The translations under genes were made by a program, and so were the position numbers. A stretch of DNA of 64,000 nt from Amphritea sp. (GTDB lineage Bacteria > Pseudomonadota > Gammaproteobacteria > Pseudomonadales > Balneatricaceae). Where the stretch lies: positions 1 through 64,000 of the forward strand of contig NZ_JADGEW010000024.1 of NCBI RefSeq assembly GCF_016744155.1. The letters run 5' to 3'. The notes under the pieces were generated by a model. The model was given only the letters and a program-made list of their open reading frames with translations. It made no database searches and had not been told where the DNA came from. Below, in pieces: positions 43,482 to 55,821 of the stretch; position 1 is the first letter of the stretch; each line of letters opens with the position of its first letter.

Positions 43482-44984
43482 TTAAGCCGACTTTGTGTTT
43501 GAGGGTTTGCATTTCTCTGCCCAAGCGAAGTCATGGGCATCTTTTCCTAGTTCTTCAACAGACTGGAAACCCATATAATGCAGCGCACCATCAAGGTCCA
43601 TTGGTTGAATATGGCCAGCAAGGAAACGATCAACGAAATTCAGGTGATTCTGATATTGCTCAGGCTCTTGCTCAAAGACCCAACGATCGACTTCGGAACC
43701 AAAATGATAAAGGCGATCATTATGTTCAAGGCTATAGACCTTCACATCCCAGTTATCACCAGGAATACCTACCAGAGGGATCTGGCTCATATTGCATACA
43801 GTAGGCAGTGTTTCAGGTGAAACTAGTTCCATGCGATCATTAATAACGTTATCGGTAATAACGTCCCAACACTCACCCCAATGGCTGTTCCAGCCAGGAT
43901 ATTTCTCTTCCAACCACTCACGTTCCTCAGGGGTAACACCAGCTGCGGGGTTCCACCATGCTGTTGATCGCCAGTACCAAACACCCATGTGGTAACTGTG
44001 GTGAAGTTCATCGATATCTTTCAGAAAGGTTTCCCAGTACCAAGGCTTCTCTAAACCTAAGTCGATTAGAGCTCGCTCAAACTGGCCAACAATCCACTCA
44101 TACATAAACTCTTTAAAGGATTGTTTACGATGTTCCAGTGGTGTGTAATAATCCATAATCGGGCCCGTTAACACTGCAAAGAGCCTCCAAGCACGCCAGA
44201 TAGCAATATCAACTTTCTGTTGAGCTTCCTTTTTCTTACCGTTTTCGATCAATATTTTAAGTGCAGGCCCTCCTTGTTGTGCATGACGTGATTCATCAGT
44301 TTGAATACTTGAGATTAAGTTAGCGAAGGTATAATCCCCTGCATCCGCGGCATCCGCCGCCAAGCCAAGGAATTGCATATTGGTAAAACCGGTTTCAAAA
44401 GAGAAAGTCAGCATGATGGCCACGCTTATAGCATCACGCCCAGTGATGATGTCATCAAAGAAGTGCTTTGCGGCAATCGCAGCCCACTCATTGCTGTGGT
44501 AAGCACGCCAAGCCCAGTCGAACTGACGATCTTTTTTACAATATTCATGTGGAAAAAATAGCTGAATCTGGCCATGACGAAGCTCGTCCATCATGCCAAA
44601 CGTAGCCATGTTGCGGTTGCCAGGTGCTTTTGAAAAGCGAGCCATACGGCCTTCACCAGTTACTGCAGCGTATTCACCTAGAGCAATTGCACCGTAGTGT
44701 GCTTTCAAGATGCTGATCCAGCCGGGATCAGAATTTTCATAAATTTTTGCGCGTTCTAATGCAGCTTTAACTGAATAAGCTCCGGAATCTTTTTCACGCT
44801 GAATAGATACATATTCGGGATAAGATGTTTTATAGGGCTCGTCATAACCTTCCCAGTTCTGTAATGGGATACCCATATGGCCGGACATTTGTTCGGGGAA
44901 TAACTCTTCCTCAGTGACATAGCTAGGTGTCCAATTGGTTGTTCTGGTTAGTTCGTACCAATTCTTACGTGGGTGTATAGCCAT
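43482..44984 (-). CDS. tmoA: Toluene-4-monooxygenase-type hydroxylase alpha subunit
   Basis: The 500-residue protein has the six diiron ligands in the exact TmoA numbering: Glu104, Glu134, His137, Glu197, Glu231 and His234 (DELRH, FSFETGF, DESRH). Ile100, Gly103, Ala107, Phe176, Phe196, Thr201 and Phe205, pocket positions of TmoA, are also kept. So it should hydroxylate a small hydrophobic substrate such as toluene, benzene or an alkene; isoprene monooxygenases share this framework and cannot be excluded. GGAG precedes the ATG. It starts 30 bp after the TodX-type gene, so both probably share a promoter. Confidence 0.95.
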   Translation of the reverse strand: MAIHPRKNWYELTRTTNWTPSYVTEEELFPEQMSGHMGIPLQNWEGYDEPYKTSYPEYVSIQREKDSGAYSVKAALERAKIYENSDPGWISILKAHYGAIALGEYAAVTGEGRMARFSKAPGNRNMATFGMMDELRHGQIQLFFPHEYCKKDRQFDWAWRAYHSNEWAAIAAKHFFDDIITGRDAISVAIMLTFSFETGFTNMQFLGLAADAADAGDYTFANLISSIQTDESRHAQQGGPALKILIENGKKKEAQQKVDIAIWRAWRLFAVLTGPIMDYYTPLEHRKQSFKEFMYEWIVGQFERALIDLGLEKPWYWETFLKDIDELHHSYHMGVWYWRSTAWWNPAAGVTPEEREWLEEKYPGWNSHWGECWDVITDNVINDRMELVSPETLPTVCNMSQIPLVGIPGDNWDVKVYSLEHNDRLYHFGSEVDRWVFEQEPEQYQNHLNFVDRFLAGHIQPMDLDGALHYMGFQSVEELGKDAHDFAWAEKCKPSNTKSA

Positions 44985-45014
44985 TTTATTGTTCTCCAGA
45001 ATTGTTATGAATCA

Positions 45015-46379
45015 TTAAAAACGTTGTGTATAAGAGACGACAGCATTGCTCTGGCTGTGACTTTGAGTAAGTAGTTCATTGCCGCTGAGATAGGATGGTG
45101 TTTGAACCTCCTCTTTTAAGCCAAAAGAGAGAGCAACATTAAGGGCTGAATCTTCACTAAAACGATATTCGCCCCCCAAAGAGAAGTGCTTTTTTAGGTA
45201 GGCTGGAATAACGGGCAGAATCAGGTTGTTATCTTGTGCCTGCTCGGCATAGCTAAACCCTGTTCTTAAAGTTAGTTGATCGTTATAGCGGTACGCTGCA
45301 CCGATAGAGGCTATGGTAATATCCTGATAGTTATGAGGAAGTGCTATATCGATTGCGCCGCCAGAGTTAGCGCTAAAGCTAACATTGATATCTTCCATTA
45401 CATCACTCCAGTAACTTCGTTTGACGTCAGCTGTGAGTAATAATTTTTTACTGAATTGATGTGCTAAGCCAAGGGTTAAGCTGGCAGGCATATCAAAGTT
45501 TTTAATGCGTATATCACCTGCTAACGGAAGCAGATTTCCACTACTATCAACACCGGATAGCGTTGCCCGACCCTCAAGATCACCAACTGATGTTTTTAGG
45601 TTGTACATAGCTCCGACGGTGGTATTGTCGCTAATGCGGTAGGTCAGACCTAGCCTGCCTCCTAAACCAAGAGCATCGACTCCGCCACCAATAGGATTAT
45701 TCCGGCTTAAACTGAAATGGGCTGCACCTCCAGCGCCAACAAAACCAGCCAAAGGACCTACTAAACTACCTGTAAGGCGGCCTTCGCCTGCTAAAGCGCC
45801 GACTTGCGATGCGGGTAACAGAAGTTCCAGATTGAGGGACGTCCATACCAGATCAGCACTAGCACCGATAGAAAAGTCTGGAGTGACTTGATAACTGAAC
45901 CCTATAGGGGCTCTGAGAACTAATAGGCGGCTACTGTTTTCGAGATCTGTTTGTGTGCCGTTTTCAGTTTTAGATAAAAAACTGTTAGTACCGAATTCGG
46001 TACCTAACCCACCGTTAGCAAACATACCTGCACCGAAACGCCAGCTACCATGTTGGGAGACATAGCTAACTTGTGGCGCGTAATAAGGCCCTCGGTTGTT
46101 CGATGCATTTCTAGAATTTGCGGTATTGCCATTATTCTGTGCTTTGATATTAGTGGTAATAAGGTCTAACCCAACTTCTAACTGTCCCCCATCGGGAGCA
46201 TATGTCAGCGTTGCAGGATTTGATATCAGTGCTGTATTACCGGTGTAATAGGCTGCGCTAGTACCTCCCATAGAACGAGAAATAGCACCAAAGCCTTCCA
46301 AGTCGAAAACCTGAGTTGCACTTGTATTACAGGCATAACTTGCAAGTATTAATGAGCCCGTACTTATTATTTTTTTCAT
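45015..46379 (-). CDS. todX: TodX/FadL-family outer-membrane hydrocarbon channel
   Basis: The protein (about 454 residues) has a signal peptide (KKIISTGSLILASYACNTSA), then FDLEGFGAISRSMGGTSAAYY, and NPATLTYAPDG, the N-terminal hatch region of FadL/TodX channels, and ends in Arg-Phe as beta-barrels do. TodX-type proteins let aromatic hydrocarbons cross the outer membrane. ATG at 46379 or 46391 could be the start. It is the first gene before tmoA, as todX is in the tod operon, and is divergent from todS across tod-box-like sites. Confidence 0.9.
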   Translation of the reverse strand: MKKIISTGSLILASYACNTSATQVFDLEGFGAISRSMGGTSAAYYTGNTALISNPATLTYAPDGGQLEVGLDLITTNIKAQNNGNTANSRNASNNRGPYYAPQVSYVSQHGSWRFGAGMFANGGLGTEFGTNSFLSKTENGTQTDLENSSRLLVLRAPIGFSYQVTPDFSIGASADLVWTSLNLELLLPASQVGALAGEGRLTGSLVGPLAGFVGAGGAAHFSLSRNNPIGGGVDALGLGGRLGLTYRISDNTTVGAMYNLKTSVGDLEGRATLSGVDSSGNLLPLAGDIRIKNFDMPASLTLGLAHQFSKKLLLTADVKRSYWSDVMEDINVSFSANSGGAIDIALPHNYQDITIASIGAAYRYNDQLTLRTGFSYAEQAQDNNLILPVIPAYLKKHFSLGGEYRFSEDSALNVALSFGLKEEVQTPSYLSGNELLTQSHSQSNAVVSYTQRF

Positions 46380-46471
46380 ATTAATACCCATCTCTATTTT
46401 TAAATGGATTGATGTGTCTGTATCGCCTATATAATATCTATTATTTGAAGTGATAATTAAATTGGAGTATG

Positions 46472-46487
46472 GTTTATTTAACTAAAC
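46472..46487. promoter_or_regulatory. Tod-box-like palindrome 1
   Basis: GTTTATTTAACTAAAC is a 16-bp palindrome with one mismatched pair in the todX-todS intergenic region, about 80-95 bp before todX. As I recall them, TodT-type regulators bind pseudopalindromes containing AAAC and GTTT arms. Confidence 0.55.
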
Positions 46488-46502
46488 ATAATAGTTATTT
46501 AA

Positions 46503-46521
46503 ATAAACTAAGGTTTAGTTT
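46503..46521. promoter_or_regulatory. Tod-box-like palindrome 2
   Basis: ATAAACTAAGGTTTAGTTT contains AAACTAA and TTAGTTT as perfect 7-bp arms and also fits ATAAAC-N4-GTTTA(T/G). It lies 31 bp from palindrome 1 and about 80 bp before todS. Confidence 0.6.
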
Positions 46522-46586
46522 TTGTTGAGGTTTTATAAGGTTCAAAACAAGCTGTGGTTTTTAAAATGGTCTATAATTAGCCATAA

Positions 46587-50169
<3,583 letters not shown>

Positions 50170-50224
50170 AAGTTGTGAATTGACCAACTTATAGTGTCGT
50201 TCTATATTTGAGGTTGATTTTAAA

Positions 50225-50257
50225 CGACCGTTTTTGAATTAAGGGTCGCTTTGTTTT
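50225..50257 (+). terminator. Weak terminator after todT
   Basis: CGACC and GGTCG pair around a 14-base loop, 56 bp after the todT stop, with a T-rich tail (TTTGTTTT). The stem is short, so confidence is limited. Confidence 0.45.
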
Positions 50258-50270
50258 AGCTTACATTACT

Positions 50271-50306
50271 CATCTCGTTAAGTGACTTTATGTGCTTAAC
50301 GAGGTG
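50271..50306. repeat. Inverted repeat similar to 12159-12194
   Basis: CATCTCGTTAAG and CTTAACGAGGTG form a 12-bp stem with one wobble around 12 bases. Its outer half resembles the hairpin at 12159 (A-C/T-CTCGTTAA and TTAAC-G/T-AGGT). It may be a dispersed element. Confidence 0.5.
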
Positions 50307-50732
50307 CCTAGCAATGATAGGACTATTAACAACTCCACAGTCTAGTGGCCTCGGAGCTGACAAGGACTCCATGTTCAGTCAACAGATCCTCTATCCTCTA
50401 CATATCAATAGTTGAGCTTACAACGATGATATAACTAAATCGAAATTGGATGATTGCTGACGAAAAATGTTGTCGTTTGTTACTTCACAGAGATGAATGT
50501 ATCTCTACATTATCTACAGCACAAGATAATTTTTCAGTACCACATTCTGGTACCGGGCAAGTCGAGTATTGAGCTGAAGAGCGTATTGAACTCTGGTTAT
50601 TTAAAGTTAGATTAAGATCACCACAGGTATTGGAGGGCTAACCACTTTCTCTACTCAATTTAGTCTCATAATAAAATATTGATATCATTAGGCTTGAACA
50701 AGAGGATAAGATTAGTTAGCCCAGCTTAGGTA
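50307..50732. other. Intergenic stretch before the AraC-type gene
   Basis: About 425 bp with scattered small palindromes such as AGAGAT-N6-ATCTCT (near 50490) but no ORF with a ribosome-binding site and no recognised element. Confidence 0.4.
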
Positions 50733-51629
50733 ATGGTATTAACCATCATGGATTTTCCAGAAATAGCGTTCAATTATCAGAAAGCCGGTAATATCGGTAT
50801 CGAATCGATCAGGCTCAAAGATCTGTATACCCGAGCGCAGGCTCTTGAATCAACTCCGATAAAGCCTCATCGCTTGAATTTCTACAATCTTATCTTTGTA
50901 AAGCAGGGTTCGGGTAAACATCTAATCGATTTTATTGAATACCGTTTTGAGGCAGGTAGTTTTATTTTGGTTCATCCTGATCAAGTACATGCCTATGATC
51001 TTGATGCTGACACTGTAGGGGAGGTATTACTTTTCACAGAATCGTTTGTTGATCAGGTTCTGAATAACATACGTATGCCTGGCTTTTCACCGAACCATCT
51101 GGGTGTTAACTACCAGCCAGTGATCAAACCAAATGATGCAGGGTTGTCCAGTTGTATAGGGTTGATGGACGAATTATCTAAGGAGTTATCTAACTCTGAC
51201 AGAGATGAACTTATTTTGATGCATCTGTTTTCTTGTTTGCTGTTGATGCTAAGAAGAGAGCGGAATGAAACCGATCAAAACACACTATCATCTGGACAGA
51301 TGGATAAACTTAATCGGTTTCTGGATCTGCTGTATAACAATTTCACAACTATTCGGGATGCGAGTCTTTATGCCGATAAACTTCACACTACCTATAAAAC
51401 ACTGAATCAGGTCTGTAAAAAAGGCACAGGTCAAACCGCTAAACAGTTGATAGATGCCTACACATTGTTGGAGGCTAAGCGCCGCTTGGTCATAGATAGC
51501 TGTACCACTCAGCAACTGGCGTGGGATCTTGGCTTTAATGACGCTAGCAATTTCGTCAAGTATTTCAAAAAACATACGCACTACACGCCTTCCGGTTTTC
51601 GCAAGCATTATAGTCGCTCCAATTCTTAG
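50733..51629 (+). CDS. AraC-family transcriptional regulator
   Basis: The 298-residue protein has an N-terminal cupin sensor domain (YNLIFVKQGSGKHLIDF, then GSFILVHPDQVHAYDL) and a C-terminal pair of AraC helix-turn-helix motifs (LAWDLGFNDASNFVKYFKKHTHYTP). The regulated genes are unknown; the NTF2-like gene 115 bp downstream in the same direction is the obvious candidate. ATG at 50733 or 50748 may be used; neither has a strong ribosome-binding site. Confidence 0.9.
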   Translation: MVLTIMDFPEIAFNYQKAGNIGIESIRLKDLYTRAQALESTPIKPHRLNFYNLIFVKQGSGKHLIDFIEYRFEAGSFILVHPDQVHAYDLDADTVGEVLLFTESFVDQVLNNIRMPGFSPNHLGVNYQPVIKPNDAGLSSCIGLMDELSKELSNSDRDELILMHLFSCLLLMLRRERNETDQNTLSSGQMDKLNRFLDLLYNNFTTIRDASLYADKLHTTYKTLNQVCKKGTGQTAKQLIDAYTLLEAKRRLVIDSCTTQQLAWDLGFNDASNFVKYFKKHTHYTPSGFRKHYSRSNS

Positions 51630-51755
51630 TTAGTCGTATTAAAAATTTAGCATTTAAAAGAAAAAGGTTCGATATTTACCATTTTTAGTCTCTTCCTCAC
51701 CGCGCCAGAGTGATCGTTCGTCAGTAATCTATCTCTATCTTATTTGGAGATAACG

Positions 51756-52628
51756 ATGAATAAAAAAATCACAAAATTAATGACGGGTGCAGCAATGACA
51801 ACTGCAATTTTGGCATCTGCAGGATGCTTTGCAACGATGGAGGATAAAGAGATGAATCTGACTAATACCGAAAAAGCAGTTAGCCTGATTCGGAGTATTG
51901 AAACCGGCGATCAGGCGCCTGTTTCCTATATAAATCCTGAGAAATACATTCAGCATAATCTTGCGGTAGGTGATGGTTTAGCCGGCTTTGGGGCCGTACT
52001 TCAAGCGTTACCTGTAGGCAGTGCTAAAGCGGATGTTAAGCGTGCCTTTCAGGATGGTGAATACGTTGTACTGCATACCAGTTATAACTTCTTTGGCCCT
52101 AAGGTCGGGTTTGATGTATTCCGGTTTGAAGAGGGAGTAATCGTAGAGCATTGGGATAATCTAACTGAAAAGGCAAAGCCGAATACAAGTGGTCGTACTC
52201 AAATTGATGGACCGACCGATATTTTGGATCTGGATAAGACTTCTGAAAATAAACAGACCGTTTCTGATTTTGTTGTAACTATTCTGATCAACGGCGAAAT
52301 GGATAAAATTACTGATTTTATTGGTACCGGTGAGCAGGATTATCTACAGCATAATACTGCGGTGGGTGATGGTTTAGGAGCTTTGGGTGCAGCGTTGGGC
52401 GCTTTGGCAGAGCAAGGCATGCCAATGGTCTATAGTCGAAACCATAAAGTATTAGGGCAAGGTAACTTTGTTTTAAGTATTAGCGAAGGTCAGTTCCTAA
52501 ATGAACATGTTGCGTTCTATGATCTGTTCCGATTGCAAGAGGGAAGAATTGTTGAACACTGGGATACTATTGAAACCATTCCAGCGAAGGCTGAATGGCA
52601 AAACGACAACGGTAAATTTGGCTTCTGA
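51756..52628 (+). CDS. Secreted protein with two NTF2-like (SnoaL-type) domains
   Basis: The 290-residue protein has a signal peptide ending near ILASAGCFA; the Cys could be a weak lipobox but the -3 residue is Ser. Two tandem NTF2-like domains follow. YIQHNLAVGDGL in the first is repeated as YLQHNTAVGDGL in the second, and FDVFRFEEGVIVEHWDN as YDLFRLQEGRIVEHWDT, so the gene arose by internal duplication. SnoaL-type folds bind small hydrophobic molecules, and some are enzymes. GGAG lies seven bases before the ATG. It follows an AraC regulator and ends before a terminator. Confidence 0.85.
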   Translation: MNKKITKLMTGAAMTTAILASAGCFATMEDKEMNLTNTEKAVSLIRSIETGDQAPVSYINPEKYIQHNLAVGDGLAGFGAVLQALPVGSAKADVKRAFQDGEYVVLHTSYNFFGPKVGFDVFRFEEGVIVEHWDNLTEKAKPNTSGRTQIDGPTDILDLDKTSENKQTVSDFVVTILINGEMDKITDFIGTGEQDYLQHNTAVGDGLGALGAALGALAEQGMPMVYSRNHKVLGQGNFVLSISEGQFLNEHVAFYDLFRLQEGRIVEHWDTIETIPAKAEWQNDNGKFGF

Positions 52629-52647
52629 GTTTTAGTCGGAATGCTGG

Positions 52648-52683
52648 AAACGTAGCTTCCTGAATAAGGCAGCTTCGTTTTTT
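52648..52683 (+). terminator. Rho-independent terminator after NTF2-like gene
   Basis: A 14-base arm starting AAACG and its complement ending CGTTT pair with two mismatches around a GAATA loop, followed by T's. It lies 20 bp after the NTF2-like stop. Confidence 0.75.
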
Positions 52684-52852
52684 CAATTTGAATATTGCGA
52701 TAGGGCTGAGGTAATAAAGAAGCGGATGCTCAAACCCTACAGCAGACTGTATTCAAGACCTGTCCACATATAGTTATTCGTTGTAGAGGGGCTGCGATAA
52801 CGCTTGTATACTAACCGCAATTTTGTATCAAACTCACTATGGGTTCATTATT

Positions 52853-54094
52853 TTGCATACACTTTCTCAGTTAAAATCTGGCGAATTAGCAGGCATTCAG
52901 CACTTAAAGTTGTCGGAAAATTTAACTTCATTCCCCTTAGAGATTTTATCTCTGGCTGAGAGCTTAGAAATTCTTGATTTATCCAACAACCAATTAGCTT
53001 CATTGCCAGAAGAGCTAGCGCAGCTTAAAAACCTAAAAATTATTTTTGCATCAAACAACCATTTTGAAATGCTGCCAGAAGTACTAGGTCAATGCGCGAA
53101 CTTAGAAATGGTGGGGTTCAAATCAAATAAAATTAATCAGGTTTCAGAAAACTCACTACCCCCCAAGTTACGTTGGCTCATCTTAACGGATAACCATATT
53201 GAAGCCTTGCCTGATGCTTTGGGCGAACGGCCACGATTACAAAAGTTAGCCTTAGCGGGCAATCGCTTAACTCATTTGCCACAAACCTTAGCTCAGTCTA
53301 CAAACCTTGAATTAGTGCGTATTTCAGCCAACCAACTAGTTGAGTGTCCAGACCAATTACTGGGCCTGCCTAAACTTGCTTGGGTTGCGTTTTCAGGTAA
53401 TCCATTTAGTCAGTCAGATGTTAAAGTTCAATCAGTCCCCGAAATACAGTCGTCCAGCTTCAGGTTACAACAAGTGCTTGGACAAGGCGCGTCAGGGGTT
53501 ATTTCAAAGGCTGTTTGGAATACAGATCAAGTCTCTTTCCCTGATGATATTGCGGTTAAAGTATTTAAAGGCGAGGTTACTTCCGATGGGTATCCAGAAG
53601 ACGAATTACAAGCGTGTTTAAAAGTGGGGAATCATCCAAATCTAGTGCAGTCTTTGGCGCAAGTGAATGAAGAAGGCTGTTTAGCGTTAATCATGAACCT
53701 TATTCCATCTCACTATAGTAACTTAGGGCTTCCGCCGTGCTTTCAAAGTTGCACCCGTGATAACTTTGCACAGGGATTGGCACTATCCATTGAGCAAATT
53801 GATAAAATTGTTTTACAAATGGAAGGTGTTTTTGCTCATTTACACTCCAAGCAGGTATGCCATGGAGACTTATACGCACATAACACGCTGTTTGACGAAC
53901 AAGCCAATATCATTTTTGGGGACTTTGGTGCTGCAACCATGTACCACATGCTGACTAAAAAGCAGCAGGAACAAATTAAGCAGATTGAACTTCGAGCACT
54001 CCATCATTTTATTGATGACCTGTTGAGTATTTGTACGGAAGAAGATCAGAATAGTAGTAAGTTCAATCTTCTCAAGCAGAAAGTTATTCATTAG
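52853..54094 (+). CDS. Leucine-rich-repeat protein kinase
   Basis: The product (about 413 residues) starts with some seven LRR units (LEILDLSNNQLASLPEEL; LKNLKIIFASNNHFEMLP and so on), then a eukaryotic-type kinase domain. AVKVF holds the ATP-binding Lys, CHGDLYAHNTLF is the catalytic loop, and GDFGAAT is the metal loop. A bacterial family of this layout is known, usually a little longer. TTG at 52853 (Met-His-Thr-Leu) matches the family start better than the frame start at 52823. The chain stops at a TAG after KVIH; the same frame then continues Cys-Ile-Ser, as if the last 20-30 residues were lost. Its targets are unknown. Confidence 0.85.
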   Translation: MHTLSQLKSGELAGIQHLKLSENLTSFPLEILSLAESLEILDLSNNQLASLPEELAQLKNLKIIFASNNHFEMLPEVLGQCANLEMVGFKSNKINQVSENSLPPKLRWLILTDNHIEALPDALGERPRLQKLALAGNRLTHLPQTLAQSTNLELVRISANQLVECPDQLLGLPKLAWVAFSGNPFSQSDVKVQSVPEIQSSSFRLQQVLGQGASGVISKAVWNTDQVSFPDDIAVKVFKGEVTSDGYPEDELQACLKVGNHPNLVQSLAQVNEEGCLALIMNLIPSHYSNLGLPPCFQSCTRDNFAQGLALSIEQIDKIVLQMEGVFAHLHSKQVCHGDLYAHNTLFDEQANIIFGDFGAATMYHMLTKKQQEQIKQIELRALHHFIDDLLSICTEEDQNSSKFNLLKQKVIH

Positions 54095-54167
54095 TGCATC
54101 AGTAGAAAAACAAAAATTGCGATAACACCCACGTAGATACGCTCCCGATATTAATTTAGAACAAATG

Positions 54168-54194
54168 AGCCTGGTCTGTCGATCGGGCTTTTTT
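54168..54194 (+). terminator. Terminator, module copy 3
   Basis: AGCCTGGTC, TGTC loop, GATCGGGCT and a T-run. With the following TTGTGTCTGAAATATGAGGG it matches the tRNA-linked module at 2307 and 2481, 52 kb away, but lacks the tRNA end. Confidence 0.85.
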
Positions 54195-54221
54195 GTGTCT
54201 GAAATATGAGGGCGAGTATCG

Positions 54222-54259
54222 AGGGGAATGAGACAACGTAGAGTTAGTCTCATTCCCTC
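54222..54259. terminator. Hairpin between the LRR-kinase and tctA genes
   Basis: GGGAATGAGAC and GTCTCATTCCC pair as an 11-bp perfect stem around a 12-base loop, in the convergent gap. It may serve both directions as a transcript end, though neither strand has a T-run. Confidence 0.5.
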
Positions 54260-54328
54260 TAAATACCAGCCCTGAATCGGCCCATGGCCCAAGGTAGATT
54301 TGGTTACACTACTGCTTGTTGGCAACCG

Positions 54329-55804
54329 TTAAGATTTCTTGCGAAATGTACTCCAGAGATAGACGCAGATGGATAGTATGATCAGAGTGAGTAGTGTCAG
54401 GCTGATTGGACGGGTTACAAAGATACTAATATCGCCATCAGCAACCCCCATGGCCTGTCGGAAGCGAGTCAGAAATAATGGGCCTAGCACCAGACCAAGA
54501 ATAATAGGTACTGCCGGAATATCATTACGCCGTAGCACATAACCAAATATTGCAAAGCCAAGGGCTATCAGAGCATCGGATAACTGATAGTTTTGACTGT
54601 AACTACCAATAAAGCCTAGTACCAAAATGAAAGCACCAATGAAGCGTCCACGGATGCGGGTGAGGTTGACGATCCATTTGGTTGCCACAGATAGATACAC
54701 GAAAACGACAATGTTCATCAGGAATAGTGAGATATAAAGACCCGAGATGAATTCAGGACGCTCAGCAAACAAGGCAGGGCCTGGAACATAGTTATGCACC
54801 ATGAACACCGCCAGTAGCATCGCCATCAATGCATCTGCCGGAATACCGAAAGCGAGTAAAGGTATCAGCACCGATGCCGTCACGGCATTGTTTGACGTTT
54901 CTGATGCGATTAGTCCTTCGGGAGCTCCATCGCCAAATTTTTCTGGCGTCTTAGAGAACTTCTGAGCCAGGGTGTAGGAAAAAAACTGCGAGCCGAACTC
55001 GCCAACACCCGGTAGTAGCCCCATAACAACGCCAAGAGCAGCTGAACGGATAACGGTGACTTTATGTTTCAGCAGCGTCAGAGCGCCTGAGAACATACCC
55101 TCGCCTTCAAGCTTAGTTACATGGGAATCGTTACCTTTCTGGTCTAGTAATACGAAGGCTTGAGACATAGCAAACAGACCGATAACAGCTGGAACAAGAG
55201 GTATGCCGTTAAGCAGCCAGCTCTGGTCAAAGGTATAGACTTGTGTGCTGAATGAACGATCAATACCGATAGTACCGAGAAAGATTCCAACCCCCAGCAT
55301 CATCGCTGCTTCAACAACATGTTTGCGGTGTGCCAACACCACAAAGATCATACCGAGTGCTGCCAGCATGGCGAATTCTGCCGAACCAAATAGACGGGCA
55401 ACCTGAGATAGCGTTGGTGCCAGAAGTATCAATGAAGAAACACTGATAATGCCACCAACAAAGGATGATGTGTAAGCGATGGACAGAGCGCGCTTACCTT
55501 CTCCCCGTTGAGCCATAGGGTAACCGTCATAGGTGGTTAAAACGGCCACCGGAGTGCCCGGTGTGTTCATCAGAATGGCGGGTATTGCACCGCCATACCA
55601 AGCCCCTCCGTAAACCCCCAGCAGAAGGGATACCCCGGCGAGTGGTTCCATAGAGAAACTAAGGGGTAACAGGATAGCAATAACGCCCGCAGGTTCCAGA
55701 CCGGGAATTGAACCGATAGTGACCCCGACCAGCGCGCCGATAACGATGGCCATCAGGACGTTAAACGTGCCGACTTCTTGAAGGCCTAATAATAAAATAT
55801 CCAC
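54329..55804 (-). CDS. tctA: Tripartite tricarboxylate transporter large permease TctA
   Basis: The 491-residue protein has about twelve helices and the TctA motifs GVTIGSIPGLEPAGVIAIL near its start and GLLPGVGEFGSQFFSY in the second half. TctA is the main membrane subunit of TTT importers, which use a cation gradient and a TctC-type receptor. It follows tctB by 17 bp. A TctC gene lies 5 kb away at 60357, after a PLP enzyme and a kinase, and probably completes the system. Confidence 0.93.
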   Translation of the reverse strand: MDILLLGLQEVGTFNVLMAIVIGALVGVTIGSIPGLEPAGVIAILLPLSFSMEPLAGVSLLLGVYGGAWYGGAIPAILMNTPGTPVAVLTTYDGYPMAQRGEGKRALSIAYTSSFVGGIISVSSLILLAPTLSQVARLFGSAEFAMLAALGMIFVVLAHRKHVVEAAMMLGVGIFLGTIGIDRSFSTQVYTFDQSWLLNGIPLVPAVIGLFAMSQAFVLLDQKGNDSHVTKLEGEGMFSGALTLLKHKVTVIRSAALGVVMGLLPGVGEFGSQFFSYTLAQKFSKTPEKFGDGAPEGLIASETSNNAVTASVLIPLLAFGIPADALMAMLLAVFMVHNYVPGPALFAERPEFISGLYISLFLMNIVVFVYLSVATKWIVNLTRIRGRFIGAFILVLGFIGSYSQNYQLSDALIALGFAIFGYVLRRNDIPAVPIILGLVLGPLFLTRFRQAMGVADGDISIFVTRPISLTLLTLIILSICVYLWSTFRKKS

Positions 55805-55821
55805 AGTTAATGTCCTTTGAA

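Noticed and set aside
52853-54094. Secreted LRR effector (E3 ligase type)
   Set aside because: The C-terminal part is a protein kinase, not a NEL ubiquitin ligase domain, and there is no secretion operon nearby.
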